DNA of 64,000 nt, from assembly GCF_030268685.1 (NCBI RefSeq), contig NZ_BSRQ01000019.1, positions 62,001-126,000 on the forward strand, read 5' to 3'. The notes under the pieces are model-generated. The model was not told the DNA's origin, did no database searches, and saw only the letters and a list, made by a program, of their open reading frames with translations. Positions 50,783-59,186 of the stretch are shown here, one piece after another. The translations under genes were made by a program, and so were the position numbers. Numbering within the stretch: position 1 is the first letter of the stretch; every line of letters begins with the position of its first letter. The stretch comes from Microtetraspora sp. NBRC 13810 (GTDB lineage Bacteria; Actinomycetota; Actinomycetes; Streptosporangiales; Streptosporangiaceae).

Positions 50783-53700
50783 ATGGCAGTTCAGGGCTCT
50801 GACGACGGGCTCCGCTTCGCCGTACTCGGTCCCGTGCGGGCCTGGCGGGACGGGCTGGAACTCGAACTCGGCACCCCGTTGCAACGTTCCATCCTCGCGA
50901 TGCTGCTCCTGCGCGAGGGGCGCGCGGTCACGCCCACCGAGATCATCGACGCGGTGTGGGGCGAGGACGCGCCGCCGCGCGCGCTCGGCGCGCTGCGCAC
51001 CTACGTCTCCCGGCTGCGCGCCGTGCTGGAGCCGGACCGCTCGCCGCGCGCCCGGCCCGATCTGCTCACCTCCGTCGGCAAGGGCTACGCGCTGCGGCTG
51101 CCCGAGGGCGCGCTGGACCTGACGCTGTTCGAGCGCGGCGTCGCGCGGGCGGAGACCGCCCGGCGCGCGGACCGGGCCGGCGAGGCCGCCGCGCTGCTGC
51201 GTGAGTCGCTGGAGCTGTGCGGCGGCGAGCCGCTGGCCGGAGCCGTCGGCCCGTACGCCGACCACCAGCGCGACCGGCTCACCGAGCGCCGGATCAACGT
51301 CGTCGAGTCGCTCGTCGAACTCGACCTCGGCCTCGGCCGGCACAACGAGGTCGTCTCCGACCTGATCGCGCTCACCGCCGAACACCCGCTGCGCGAGCGG
51401 CTGCGCGCCCAGCTCATGCTGGCCTACTACCGCTGCGGGCGGCAGGCCGACGCGCTCGCCGTGTTCACCGACACCAGGGAGTCCCTGGTCGAGGAGCTGG
51501 GCGTCGATCCCGGCCCCGAGCTGACCGCCCTGCACCAGCGCATCCTCGCCGCCGACCCCGCCCTCGCGCTCGCCCCCGCACCGCCGGAGCCGGTACGGCC
51601 GGCCGCTGGCGGGCAGCCCGCGGAGGCCGCGCGGCCCGAGGTGACCGAGGACCTGCCGCGCCCCGCGCAGCTCCCCGCGCCGGTGAGCGACTTCACCGGC
51701 CGCAGGGAGGCGGTCGGCCGGCTGCGCAACCTGCTCACCGGCGAGGGCGTCCCGGTGGTGGCCGTGTCCGGGATCGGAGGCGTGGGCAAGACGACCCTGG
51801 CCGTGCACGTCGCGCACGACGTGGACGACCTCTTCCCGGACGGCCAGCTCTACGCCGACCTGCGCGGCCACGGCGACGAGGAGACCGCGCCGGAGACCGC
51901 GCTCGCCGCGTTCCTGCGGGCGATGGGCCTGCCCGCCGACGTGCTGCCCGAGGGTCTCGCCGAGCGGTCCGCGCTCTACCGGTCGCTGCTGGCCGAGCGC
52001 AGGATGCTGGTGCTGCTGGACAACGCGCACGGCACCGAGCAGGTGACCCCGCTGCTGCCGGGCACCCCGGGCTGCGCGGCGATCGTGACCAGCCGGGCCA
52101 AGCTCGCCGACCTGCCGGGCGCCCGGCTGATCGACCTCGACGTGATGGAGCCGGACGAGGCGCTGTCGCTGTTCGCCGCGGTGGCCGGCGCGGAACGGGT
52201 GGCAGCCGAGCGGGCTCCGGCGATGGACGTGGTCGCCGCCTGCGGCTTCCTCCCGCTGGCCGTGCGCATCGTGGCCGCGAGGCTGGCCGCACGGCCCGCC
52301 TGGACGGTCGCCTCGCTGGTCCCCCGGCTGGCCGACGAACGCCGCCGGCTGGACGAGCTCAAGGTCGGCGGCCTCGCCGTGGACGCCACCTTCGCCCTCG
52401 GGTACGGCCAGCTCGACCAGGCCCAGGCCAGGGCGTTCCGGCTGCTCTCGCTGCCCAGCGGGCCGGACATCTCGCTGCCGGCCGCCTCGGCGGTGCTCGA
52501 CCGCGACCCCGTGGAGACCGAGGACGTCCTGGAGTCGCTGGTGGACGCCAGCCTGCTGGAGTCCCCGGCCTCGGGCCGTTACCGCTTCCACGACCTGCTC
52601 AGGCTCTTCGCCAGGCGGGCCGCGGCGGACTCCGAGCACCCCGACACCCGGAACCGGGCCCTCGGCCGGCTGCTCGACTACTACCTCGCCTCGGCCAAGG
52701 AGGCCCACCGGCTGGCCTACGAGGGCAGCATGATCTCCAGCTACCTGTCGGTGCACGGCACGGGACGCACCTTCTCCACCGCGGACGAGGCCGTGGCGTG
52801 GCTGACCGTCGAGGCCGAGGCGCTGTTCGCGGCGATCGGCCAGGCGGCCGAGCGGGCGACGGGGAGGGATCCCGGCAAGGAGCACAAGGAGGACGGCACG
52901 CTGCTGCCCGCCGCCGACCTGCTGGTGGCGATGGAGCCGTTCCTCGAATCGGGCACGCACATGCGCGAGTTCGACCGGCGCACCCGCGAGACGCTGGCCG
53001 CGGCCCTCGCCACCCACGACCGGCGCAGCGAGTTGCGCGCCCGTTACGTGCTGGGCCGGGTGCTCTTCGGCGCCAACCGGCTGGACGAGGCCGAGGAGCA
53101 GTTCCGCGCCTCCCTGGACCTGGCCGGCGCCCTGAACGAGCGCGTCGTCACCGGCGAGACCCTGAACGCGCTGGCCGTCGTCGCCGGCCGCCGGCGCCGC
53201 CACCACGAGGCGCTCGCCTGGTTCGACGCGGCGAGCCGGGTCTACCGGGACATGGGCGCACCGGCCGGCGAGGCCCTCGTGCTCAGCTACTCCGCCCGCG
53301 ACCACCTGGGGCTCGGCCACCCCGAGGACGCCATCGCCGCCGCCGAACGCGGCCTGGCCATCTTCAGCGAGATGGGCAGCGGCGCCGGCACCGCGAGGGC
53401 CCGCTACCACCTGGGGATCGTGCTGTCCCGGGTGGGCCGCCTGACCGAGGCGGTGCACCACCACGCGGAGTGCCTGTCGTTCTTCCGCGCCAGCAACCAG
53501 CGGGTGTGGGAGCAGCGGGTGTGCTGCCGCCTCGCCGAGACGTTCATCACCGCCCGCCGCTTCCCCGACGCCGTACGGCACGCCGAGCAGGCGCTGACGC
53601 TCAGCAGGGAGATCGGCCACCCCTACGGCGAGGGCCAGTCACTCGCCGTCCTCGGCCGGGCGCTGCGCGGCCTGGGCAGTGCCACCAGGAGCCGCGAGTG

Positions 53701-53794
53701 CCTGCGCCGCGCCCTGGACGTCTTCACCAGGATCGGCGCCCCCGAGGCCGAGGACCTGCGCGCACTTCTCGATCTCGACCAGGTCAGCAGCTGA
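50783..53794 (+). CDS. AfsR/SARP-family regulator: SARP DNA-binding, NB-ARC and TPR domains
   Basis: This regulator of about 1003 residues begins with an OmpR-like winged helix (LRFAVLGPVRAWRDG to LTSVGKGYALRL, residues about 10-105), then a bacterial transcriptional activator domain (to about 255, ending AVFTDTRESLVEELGVDPGPEL). The NB-ARC ATPase has Walker A SGIGGVGKTTLA near 330 and Walker B MLVLLDN. The C-terminus is a series of TPR-like helices (about 750-1000). AfsR-type proteins activate secondary metabolism in response to phosphorylation or ATP state. No biosynthetic cluster adjoins it directly. The ATG at 50783 is chosen, but its RBS is weak; a GTG at 50765 could also serve. Confidence 0.93.
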   Translation: MAVQGSDDGLRFAVLGPVRAWRDGLELELGTPLQRSILAMLLLREGRAVTPTEIIDAVWGEDAPPRALGALRTYVSRLRAVLEPDRSPRARPDLLTSVGKGYALRLPEGALDLTLFERGVARAETARRADRAGEAAALLRESLELCGGEPLAGAVGPYADHQRDRLTERRINVVESLVELDLGLGRHNEVVSDLIALTAEHPLRERLRAQLMLAYYRCGRQADALAVFTDTRESLVEELGVDPGPELTALHQRILAADPALALAPAPPEPVRPAAGGQPAEAARPEVTEDLPRPAQLPAPVSDFTGRREAVGRLRNLLTGEGVPVVAVSGIGGVGKTTLAVHVAHDVDDLFPDGQLYADLRGHGDEETAPETALAAFLRAMGLPADVLPEGLAERSALYRSLLAERRMLVLLDNAHGTEQVTPLLPGTPGCAAIVTSRAKLADLPGARLIDLDVMEPDEALSLFAAVAGAERVAAERAPAMDVVAACGFLPLAVRIVAARLAARPAWTVASLVPRLADERRRLDELKVGGLAVDATFALGYGQLDQAQARAFRLLSLPSGPDISLPAASAVLDRDPVETEDVLESLVDASLLESPASGRYRFHDLLRLFARRAAADSEHPDTRNRALGRLLDYYLASAKEAHRLAYEGSMISSYLSVHGTGRTFSTADEAVAWLTVEAEALFAAIGQAAERATGRDPGKEHKEDGTLLPAADLLVAMEPFLESGTHMREFDRRTRETLAAALATHDRRSELRARYVLGRVLFGANRLDEAEEQFRASLDLAGALNERVVTGETLNALAVVAGRRRRHHEALAWFDAASRVYRDMGAPAGEALVLSYSARDHLGLGHPEDAIAAAERGLAIFSEMGSGAGTARARYHLGIVLSRVGRLTEAVHHHAECLSFFRASNQRVWEQRVCCRLAETFITARRFPDAVRHAEQALTLSREIGHPYGEGQSLAVLGRALRGLGSATRSRECLRRALDVFTRIGAPEAEDLRALLDLDQVSS

Positions 53795-54173
53795 GCGCGC
53801 GGGACCGGGGTCGTCGTGGCCGTCGAGGCCGAGGAACAGGTCGTCGTCGAGCCGAGTCATCCGCACATGGTTGATCACCTGAGCTCCCGTCCTGTCGCCA
53901 CCCTGGGTGCCGCCTCCGGGTACCGGCGACGCGGCTCCCCAACCGCGCCACCGGTCTCCCGGATCCCCTCTCCCCAACGTGGCGCCCGGCCGATCATCGA
54001 CCGTCGCGCGGCGCTAGGGGGCCCGGTGTTCCGGATGCTCCACGCGACGGTCAGCCGCCTCACGTGACGACCGGCCGGGCTTGCACGGACCTCGAACCCC
54101 CCGGGTCCGTGCCCACGTTCCGAGCATCGCGCCCGGCGGTCAACATCGGATCAACAGCGAATCAAGCGGCTGG
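53795..54173. other. 379-bp convergent intergenic region
   Basis: No gene is convincing here. The stretch 53795-54070 has mixed composition and no frame with consistent codon bias. At 54083-54112 there is an 8-bp stem (GCACGGAC / GTCCGTGC) with a 14-nt loop that may be a terminator for the SARP-type gene or for the convergent methyltransferase. Confidence 0.5.
54083..54112. terminator. Weak stem-loop between convergent genes
   Basis: GCACGGAC (54083-54090) pairs perfectly with GTCCGTGC (54105-54112) across a 14-nt Pro-codon-like C-rich loop. It is the only hairpin of this length in the gap between the SARP-type gene and the methyltransferase. Confidence 0.4.
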
Positions 54174-55628
54174 TCACAGGGTGAAGAAGCCCTCGGCGAG
54201 CAGGGCGCGGACCGGCTCGGGGGCGGCGCGGCGCACCTCGTCGGCGGACTGCCCGGTCAGCTCCGCGATCGCGTCGAGCAGCGGCCCCAGCGGCAGCGTG
54301 CCGTCGCAGACGCCTGCCAGCGCGGCCTCCACCGTGCCCACCGCCGCGGTGCGGCGCAGGCCGCGGGTCTGCCGGAGCACGATCCGGGCCGGGTCCTCCG
54401 CGCCGGGCGGGCCGATCCGCTCCTCCACGACGCCTTCCGCGGTGTTCAGCGCGGCGGCGAACAACTCGTCGCCGGTGAGCCGGTGCGCCGTGGTGACCGA
54501 GCGCAGCACGTCCTCCACGTAGGCCCCGACCGGCAGCTCCACCCGCTGGGTGAGCTCTTCCACCCGGACCACCGGGTCGAGGGTGCCCGAGTCGTGCAGC
54601 GTGATCCAGCCGAAGCCGATGCCGGTCACGTCCATGGCTTCGAGGCGGGCGAGCCAGGCGTCGTAGCGGTCCCGGTACGCGGGGGTGCCCTGCTCGGCGG
54701 AGTCGCGCAGCCACAGCTCGGCGTACTCCGCCGGGTCCTGGACGTCGCGCTGGACGGCCCAGCCGTCGCAGCCGGTCCCGGTGAGCCAGCCGCCGACCCG
54801 GTCCCGCCAGTCCTCGCCCTTGACGTGCAGCCAGTTGGCCAGCAGGTGGCAGTGGCCGCCGGGGGCGAGGTGCCGGGGCGCCCGCCGTACCAGGTCGCGG
54901 CAGAACGCGTCGCCCTCCTCGCCGGTCTCCCGGTAGGTCAGGCCGCCGCCCGGCGAGATCACGAACGGCGGGTTGGACACCACCAGGTCGAACCGCTCGC
55001 CCTCGACCGGCTCGAACATCGACCCCTCGCGGGCCTCCACCGTCTCGTCCGGGATGCCGGACAGCCGCCAGGAGAGCCGGGCCAGTTCCAGCGCGCGCGG
55101 GTTCACGTCGGTGGCGACGACCCGGGCGGCCCGCCCGGCGAGGTGCAGCACCTGGACCCCGCAGCCGGTGCCGAGGTCGAGCGCGCTGTCCACCGGGCGG
55201 CGGGTGACGAGCTGGGCGAGGTTGGCGGACGCGCCGCCCGCGCCGACCACGTGGCCGGGGTGCAGCGGCGGGTCGCCCGGCCTGACCTTGCGGTCGGACA
55301 CGACGTAGCCGTCGCCCTCCCACGGCTGGAGGTGGACGGCGGCGCGCACGGTCCGCCCCTGCTCCGGGGCGAGCAGCCCGGCCTCGACCAGCCCGGCCAC
55401 GTCGAGCGGCAGCTCCGGGCCCTCCACGGGCACGCCCAGCCACCACAGCCGGACGAGCGCGGCGAGCGGGTCGCCGTCCGCGGTGGCGCGCAGCGCGGGG
55501 ACGAGCTCCTCGCGGGAGAGGGCGGCCGCGGCGACGGGACCGAGGCGTTCGCGGACGCCGTCGATCGTGTAGCCGGATTCGAGCAACCGGTCGCGGAGCC
55601 GGTCGAGCAGGCTGGCTGGGACGTTCAC
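54174..55628 (-). CDS. SAM-dependent methyltransferase of the HemK/PrmC-like NPPF class
   Basis: The 484-residue product starts with GTG 55628. An N-terminal helical domain (residues 1 to about 125) precedes a class-I methyltransferase fold: SAM motif I LDLGTGCGVQVLHLA, acidic motif II VATDVNPRALELA and the catalytic NPPF in LVVSNPPFVIS. NPPF/NPPY enzymes methylate amino groups of Gln, adenine or guanine. The C-terminal 180 residues form an additional domain, which fits a known actinobacterial group of about 500 residues with uncharacterised substrate. It is a stand-alone gene. Confidence 0.88.
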   Translation of the reverse strand: MNVPASLLDRLRDRLLESGYTIDGVRERLGPVAAAALSREELVPALRATADGDPLAALVRLWWLGVPVEGPELPLDVAGLVEAGLLAPEQGRTVRAAVHLQPWEGDGYVVSDRKVRPGDPPLHPGHVVGAGGASANLAQLVTRRPVDSALDLGTGCGVQVLHLAGRAARVVATDVNPRALELARLSWRLSGIPDETVEAREGSMFEPVEGERFDLVVSNPPFVISPGGGLTYRETGEEGDAFCRDLVRRAPRHLAPGGHCHLLANWLHVKGEDWRDRVGGWLTGTGCDGWAVQRDVQDPAEYAELWLRDSAEQGTPAYRDRYDAWLARLEAMDVTGIGFGWITLHDSGTLDPVVRVEELTQRVELPVGAYVEDVLRSVTTAHRLTGDELFAAALNTAEGVVEERIGPPGAEDPARIVLRQTRGLRRTAAVGTVEAALAGVCDGTLPLGPLLDAIAELTGQSADEVRRAAPEPVRALLAEGFFTL

Positions 55629-55670
55629 CGGCCCATCCTGCCATCGCGCGCCCCGGCGCCCGGCGATCCG

Positions 55671-55715
55671 GGTGATCCTGGTGATTCCGGTGATTCGGGT
55701 GATCTCGGTGATGCG
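55671..55715. repeat. Five 9-bp tandem repeats (GGTGATNNN)
   Basis: Five contiguous 9-bp units each start with GGTGAT at 55671, 55680, 55689, 55698 and 55707. They lie in the 5' region of the methyltransferase gene, 43 bp before its start on the minus strand, and could affect its leader. Confidence 0.85.
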
Positions 55716-55926
55716 ACTTTCGGCGACGCCGGCCGGAAAGCCACTACGATCACTTCTGCCCGGGTAGCAGGTATTTGATCACTTGAGTCCCGCTAGTATC
55801 CGGAACACGGAACGCCACCTTCCGGTCACCCAACGGGGCAAGCGTTCTGCAAGTGGCGGTCAAGCGCTTCGCGATACGTCTGGGCGGTAGCCGCCGTGAT
55901 CTTTTTCGACAGGGAGTGGATCTTGG

Positions 55927-56235
55927 ATGTTGATCCCCTGCTTGGCATGTGAGTCGCGTTTCGTCCCCGACGAGTACTTCCGCGCCTGCCACGACTACAA
56001 CCGTGGCCGGGATCTCGTCGCGTGGACCTGTCCCGCCTGCGGGAACAGGGACGAGCTTCGCGTGCTGCCCGGGGAACTCGGGTTCGGCTATCCCCGCCGT
56101 GGCCGTTTCGACGTGCACGACCGGGTCCGGGTGCCCGGCCTGAGCCGCCGCCGCCAGGACCTGCGCCTGGACATCTCCCTGGACCAGAAGGTCTGGCGGG
56201 TGCCCACCCGCACCGCCTTCGCCCCCGCGCACTGA
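55927..56235 (+). CDS. Small protein with a two-CxxC zinc-ribbon-like motif
   Basis: This 102-residue product starts at ATG 55927 after GGGAGTGG. PCLACESRFVPDEYF and TCPACGNRDELRV supply two CxxC pairs 30 residues apart, a typical zinc ribbon. The rest is basic and beta-rich with no catalytic motif. Zinc ribbons of this size often bind nucleic acid or act as protein-interaction modules. I do not know the family. Confidence 0.7.
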   Translation: MLIPCLACESRFVPDEYFRACHDYNRGRDLVAWTCPACGNRDELRVLPGELGFGYPRRGRFDVHDRVRVPGLSRRRQDLRLDISLDQKVWRVPTRTAFAPAH

Positions 56236-56333
56236 GCGACGGCGGGCGCTGACCGCCCGGGCGCGGGGCTTCCTCCCGTACACCCGCACCCAGGCGGCCG
56301 TCCCTGCCCGGTCCCGCCCCCGGGTCCGCCCTG

Positions 56334-57305
56334 TCACACCTCGCGGCTCCTGATCACGCGCACCACGTCGTCCACCACCAGCCCGGCCCGCTCCGCCTCG
56401 CTGTCCCCGGTCGCCTCCCCCAGGCAGGGGGTGAGCACCACGTTGGACAGCCGGACCAGCGGATGATCCGGGTCCAGCCACTCCCCTTCGAAGTGGTCGA
56501 GCCCCGCCCCGCCGAGATGCCCGCCGCGCAGCGTGTCCACCAGGGCCGCCACGTCGTGCAGGCCGCCTCTCGCGGTGTTCAGGTAGATCGCGCCCGGCCG
56601 CATCGCGGCGAACTCCGCGCTGCCGATCAGCCCCCTGGTCTCCGCCGTCAGCTCGGCGTGCACGGACACGACGTCGGCCTCGGCGAGCAGGGCGGGAAGT
56701 GTGTGCCCGGCCTCCGGCACGTGCGGGTCGCAGGCGATCACATGCATCCCCAGCCCGCGCATCCGCCACCGCACCGCCGTGCCGACCCGGCCGAGGCCCA
56801 CGATGCCGAAGGTACGGCCGGCCAGCCGTACCCCGCGGTGCCGCTGGGCGGGCGGCAGGCCGCGGCGGTAGACCCGGCCGCCCCGGACGTCGCGGTCGGC
56901 GGTGACGATGTGCCGGTTGACCGCGAACAGCAGGGCGACGGTGAGTTCGGCGACCGCGTCCACGTCGTGGTCGGCGGAGTGCAGCACGGCCACGCCGCGC
57001 TCACGGGCGAGCCGGACGTCCACCCGGGTGGGCGCCCGCACGCAGGCCACGATGTCCAGCGGCAGCCCGAGCACCGCGCCGCGCACCTCGTCCCCGTCGG
57101 TCACCAGCACCCGCGCGCCGGTCCCGATCACCAGGTCGGCGAGCCGCTCGTCGGAGAACCCCCACGCGGGTCGGCCCGCCAGTTCGGGGAACTCGTCGGC
57201 GGAGACCACCTCGGCGACCGCGGCCAGGCGCTGGACGGCGTCGGCCGGCAGCCTGGCCAGCACCAGGGCCCGCGGCCGCACCCGAGGGAATTCGCCAACA
57301 CCCAC
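56334..57305 (-). CDS. D-2-hydroxyacid dehydrogenase family protein lacking the catalytic His
   Basis: This 323-residue protein has the NAD fold GRTFGIVGLGRVGTAVRWRMRGLGM with the GxGxxG loop, the substrate Arg in YLNTARGGLHD and the Glu in GLDHFEGEW. Where nearly all members have TPH (His as acid/base) this one reads TPCLGEATGDS, so Cys replaces the His. It may therefore be inactive, have altered chemistry or act as a regulatory protein. The GTG start at 57305 has a weak RBS. It lies downstream of the TetR gene on the same strand, with a 67-bp gap. Confidence 0.85.
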   Translation of the reverse strand: MGVGEFPRVRPRALVLARLPADAVQRLAAVAEVVSADEFPELAGRPAWGFSDERLADLVIGTGARVLVTDGDEVRGAVLGLPLDIVACVRAPTRVDVRLARERGVAVLHSADHDVDAVAELTVALLFAVNRHIVTADRDVRGGRVYRRGLPPAQRHRGVRLAGRTFGIVGLGRVGTAVRWRMRGLGMHVIACDPHVPEAGHTLPALLAEADVVSVHAELTAETRGLIGSAEFAAMRPGAIYLNTARGGLHDVAALVDTLRGGHLGGAGLDHFEGEWLDPDHPLVRLSNVVLTPCLGEATGDSEAERAGLVVDDVVRVIRSREV

Positions 57306-57372
57306 AATCGCGACAATAGCCCCTACCAGCGAGTATCGCGGAGGGTGCCCGCGCGACCACGCCGCCTCGGGG

Positions 57373-57969
57373 TCAGGCGGCGGGCTGCCGCAGGCTCTGC
57401 CAGGCGGCCTCGCACAGGCCGGCGATCTCCTCGTCGGAGGGCTGGTGGGCGCCGCTGAACCACAGCCGGCACATCTCCTGGGCGGGCCCGAGCCACAGTA
57501 CGTAACACATGGTGGCGTGCACCGGCTGGAGCAGGCCCGCCTTCATGTGCGGCCGCCACCAGTCGGCCACCTGGCGGAAGAACGCGCGGCGGGACTCGGC
57601 GACCTCCGTGCCGCCGGGCTCGTTGCGGCGTGGCGGGCGCTCGCTGATCAGCAGGCGGGCCCGCTCGGGGTGCTCGCCGCACCAGGTCATGTGGAAGGCG
57701 ACGATCGCCTCGATCCCGTCGCGGGCGTTCTCGTGGCGGACCAGCTCGGCCAGAAACGCCTCCTGGTACATCGCCAGCGTCTCGGCGTACAGGACCCCGA
57801 AGACATGCTCCTTACTGGCGAAGTGGTGATAGAAGCTGCCCACGCTGACGCCACTCTCCTCGCGGAGACTGGCCAGGGTGGTGGCGGAGACGCCGTCCTG
57901 GCTGAACCTGCGCAATGCGCCGTCGATGATCCGGGTACGACCGTCACGCCCGTTCTTGACACTCTTCAC
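57373..57969 (-). CDS. TetR-family transcriptional regulator
   Basis: The 198-residue product (GTG 57969) begins with a basic head and the TetR helix-turn-helix: TRIIDGALRRFSQDGVSATTLASLREESGVSVGSFYHHFASKEHVFGVLY. The C-terminal ligand domain is divergent, as usual. Its target may be its own operon with the 2-hydroxyacid dehydrogenase-like gene 67 bp downstream, or the divergent region on its left side. Confidence 0.93.
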   Translation of the reverse strand: MKSVKNGRDGRTRIIDGALRRFSQDGVSATTLASLREESGVSVGSFYHHFASKEHVFGVLYAETLAMYQEAFLAELVRHENARDGIEAIVAFHMTWCGEHPERARLLISERPPRRNEPGGTEVAESRRAFFRQVADWWRPHMKAGLLQPVHATMCYVLWLGPAQEMCRLWFSGAHQPSDEEIAGLCEAAWQSLRQPAA

Positions 57970-58022
57970 GAGGTCAATGGTGCGGTAACAGAACGTTGTT
58001 CCGCAAATGGCCGTACCGCGTT

Positions 58023-58529
58023 TCAGAGAGCGGCGACAATCTCCACCGTGCCCTGAACCGCCCGCGCGGTCGCCTCCGGCCACCTCTTTCTGATCATCGA
58101 TAATACTTTGCGATTGTCCCCGAGCACGTCCATACCGACGGTTTCCGCCCCTTCGGCGACGGCCCGGGCGAGCAGGACGCCGACCAGCCGCGAGCCGTGC
58201 CCGCGCCCCTGCCACTCGTCGGCCACCACGACGGCGATCTCCACCTGGGACGTCCCGGCGTACCGGTAGCTCATGGCGTGCCCGACGACCTGGCCGGTGA
58301 CGGCGTGCACGGCCAGCAGGGCGTCGCGCCCGCCGTCGAGGGCCAGCAGGGACCTGACCATGCTCGCGCTCGGCCGGGTCACGCCGGCGAAGAACCGCAT
58401 GGAGCAGGTGCGCAGGGACAGCCCGGCCAGGAAGGCGCGGACGGGTTCCTCGTCGTCCGGGCCGGCCGGCCGCACCACCACCGTGTCGGCGGGCTGTAAC
58501 ACGGGAGGGAAAGGCTGAGTTCGGAGCAT
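58023..58529 (-). CDS. GNAT N-acetyltransferase
   Basis: From ATG 58529 the product is 168 residues. VVVRPAGPDDEEPVRAFLAGLS opens the fold, and QVVGHAMSYRYAG, EIAVVVADEWQGRGHGSRLVGVLLARA (acetyl-CoA loop QGRGHG) and the helix after it complete a standard GNAT domain. Substrate is unknown. It is divergent from an HxlR regulator, with a perfect palindrome in between, which suggests HxlR control. Confidence 0.88.
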   Translation of the reverse strand: MLRTQPFPPVLQPADTVVVRPAGPDDEEPVRAFLAGLSLRTCSMRFFAGVTRPSASMVRSLLALDGGRDALLAVHAVTGQVVGHAMSYRYAGTSQVEIAVVVADEWQGRGHGSRLVGVLLARAVAEGAETVGMDVLGDNRKVLSMIRKRWPEATARAVQGTVEIVAAL

Positions 58530-58552
58530 GGACTCAGCCTGCCGACAGCGTC

Positions 58553-58575
58553 CTGAGTCTGTCAAGTAGACTCAG
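58553..58575. promoter_or_regulatory. Perfect 8-7-8 operator between the GNAT and HxlR genes
   Basis: CTGAGTCT-GTCAAGT-AGACTCAG is a perfect inverted repeat of 8-bp arms. A further GACTCAG at 58531-58537 gives a third copy of the half-site. It lies 21 bp before the HxlR start and 23 bp before the GNAT start, the right place for shared autoregulation by the HxlR protein. Confidence 0.6.
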
Positions 58576-58595
58576 GGAAGATTGGAAGGAACGGA

Positions 58596-59138
58596 ATGAC
58601 CACCTACGATTCCGCCATGAGCGTGCCCTTCCGCGTGGACAACTGCTCGATCGAGGCCACCCTGCGCGTGGTCGGCGAGAAATGGACGCTGCTCGTCCTG
58701 CGGGAGGCGTTCGGCGGGGTGCGCCGCTTCGCGGACATGCAGGCGGCGACCGGCGCCCCCCGGCAGGTGCTCAGCGCCCGGCTGACCCGCCTGGTCGAGG
58801 AGGACCTCATGCGCAAGGTCCCCTACCGGGAGCCGGGGCAGCGCCAGCGCGACGAGTACCGGCTGACCCAGAAGGGCATCGACCTGTATCCGATCATGGT
58901 CGCCCTCATGCACTGGGGCGACCGCTACCTCGCCGACGACGGCGCCCCCGTGCTCCTCACCCACCGCGGCTGCGGCGCCGACGTCGAGCAGTACTTCCGC
59001 TGCGCCGACGGCCACGAGGTCGGCTCCGCCCGCGAGATCACCCCGCTTCCCGGTCCCGGCCTGCGGCTGGCCCCCCGGGTCCCGGACCCCGCCCCCGAGG
59101 CCGGGGAGTGCCGCGCCCGCGAGCCGCGCCCGGCCTGA
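58596..59138 (+). CDS. HxlR-family winged-helix transcriptional regulator
   Basis: This 180-residue regulator has the HxlR signature CSIEATLRVVGEKWTLLVLREAFGGVRRFADM and TGAPRQVLSARLTRLVEEDLMRKVPYR, with an N-terminal Cys (NCSIE) that many HxlR sensors use for redox or electrophile sensing. The extra 70-residue C-terminal part contains two Cys (RGCGAD, YFRCADG). RBS is GGAAGGAA. It most likely binds the palindrome 58553-58575 and controls itself and the divergent acetyltransferase. Confidence 0.93.
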   Translation: MTTYDSAMSVPFRVDNCSIEATLRVVGEKWTLLVLREAFGGVRRFADMQAATGAPRQVLSARLTRLVEEDLMRKVPYREPGQRQRDEYRLTQKGIDLYPIMVALMHWGDRYLADDGAPVLLTHRGCGADVEQYFRCADGHEVGSAREITPLPGPGLRLAPRVPDPAPEAGECRAREPRPA

Positions 59139-59186
59139 GAGCCGCCCGGAGTCGGGGGCGGAGGTGGCGATGCCTACGCTGGGTGG

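Noticed and set aside
50762-53620. A 950-codon minus-strand frame opposite the SARP-type regulator
   Set aside because: The plus strand shows SARP, NB-ARC and TPR motifs in order. The antisense protein is Gln/Gly/Arg-rich without motifs.
53639-53977. A minus-strand frame containing MTRLDDDLFLGLDG in the gap after the SARP-type gene
   Set aside because: Half of it is antisense to the regulator and the rest has no support from codon bias or a family match.
57940-58022. Imperfect palindrome around AACGTT upstream of the TetR gene as its operator
   Set aside because: Arms align only in part (GGTAACA against GGAACAA) and several placements are equally good, so no site can be defined.
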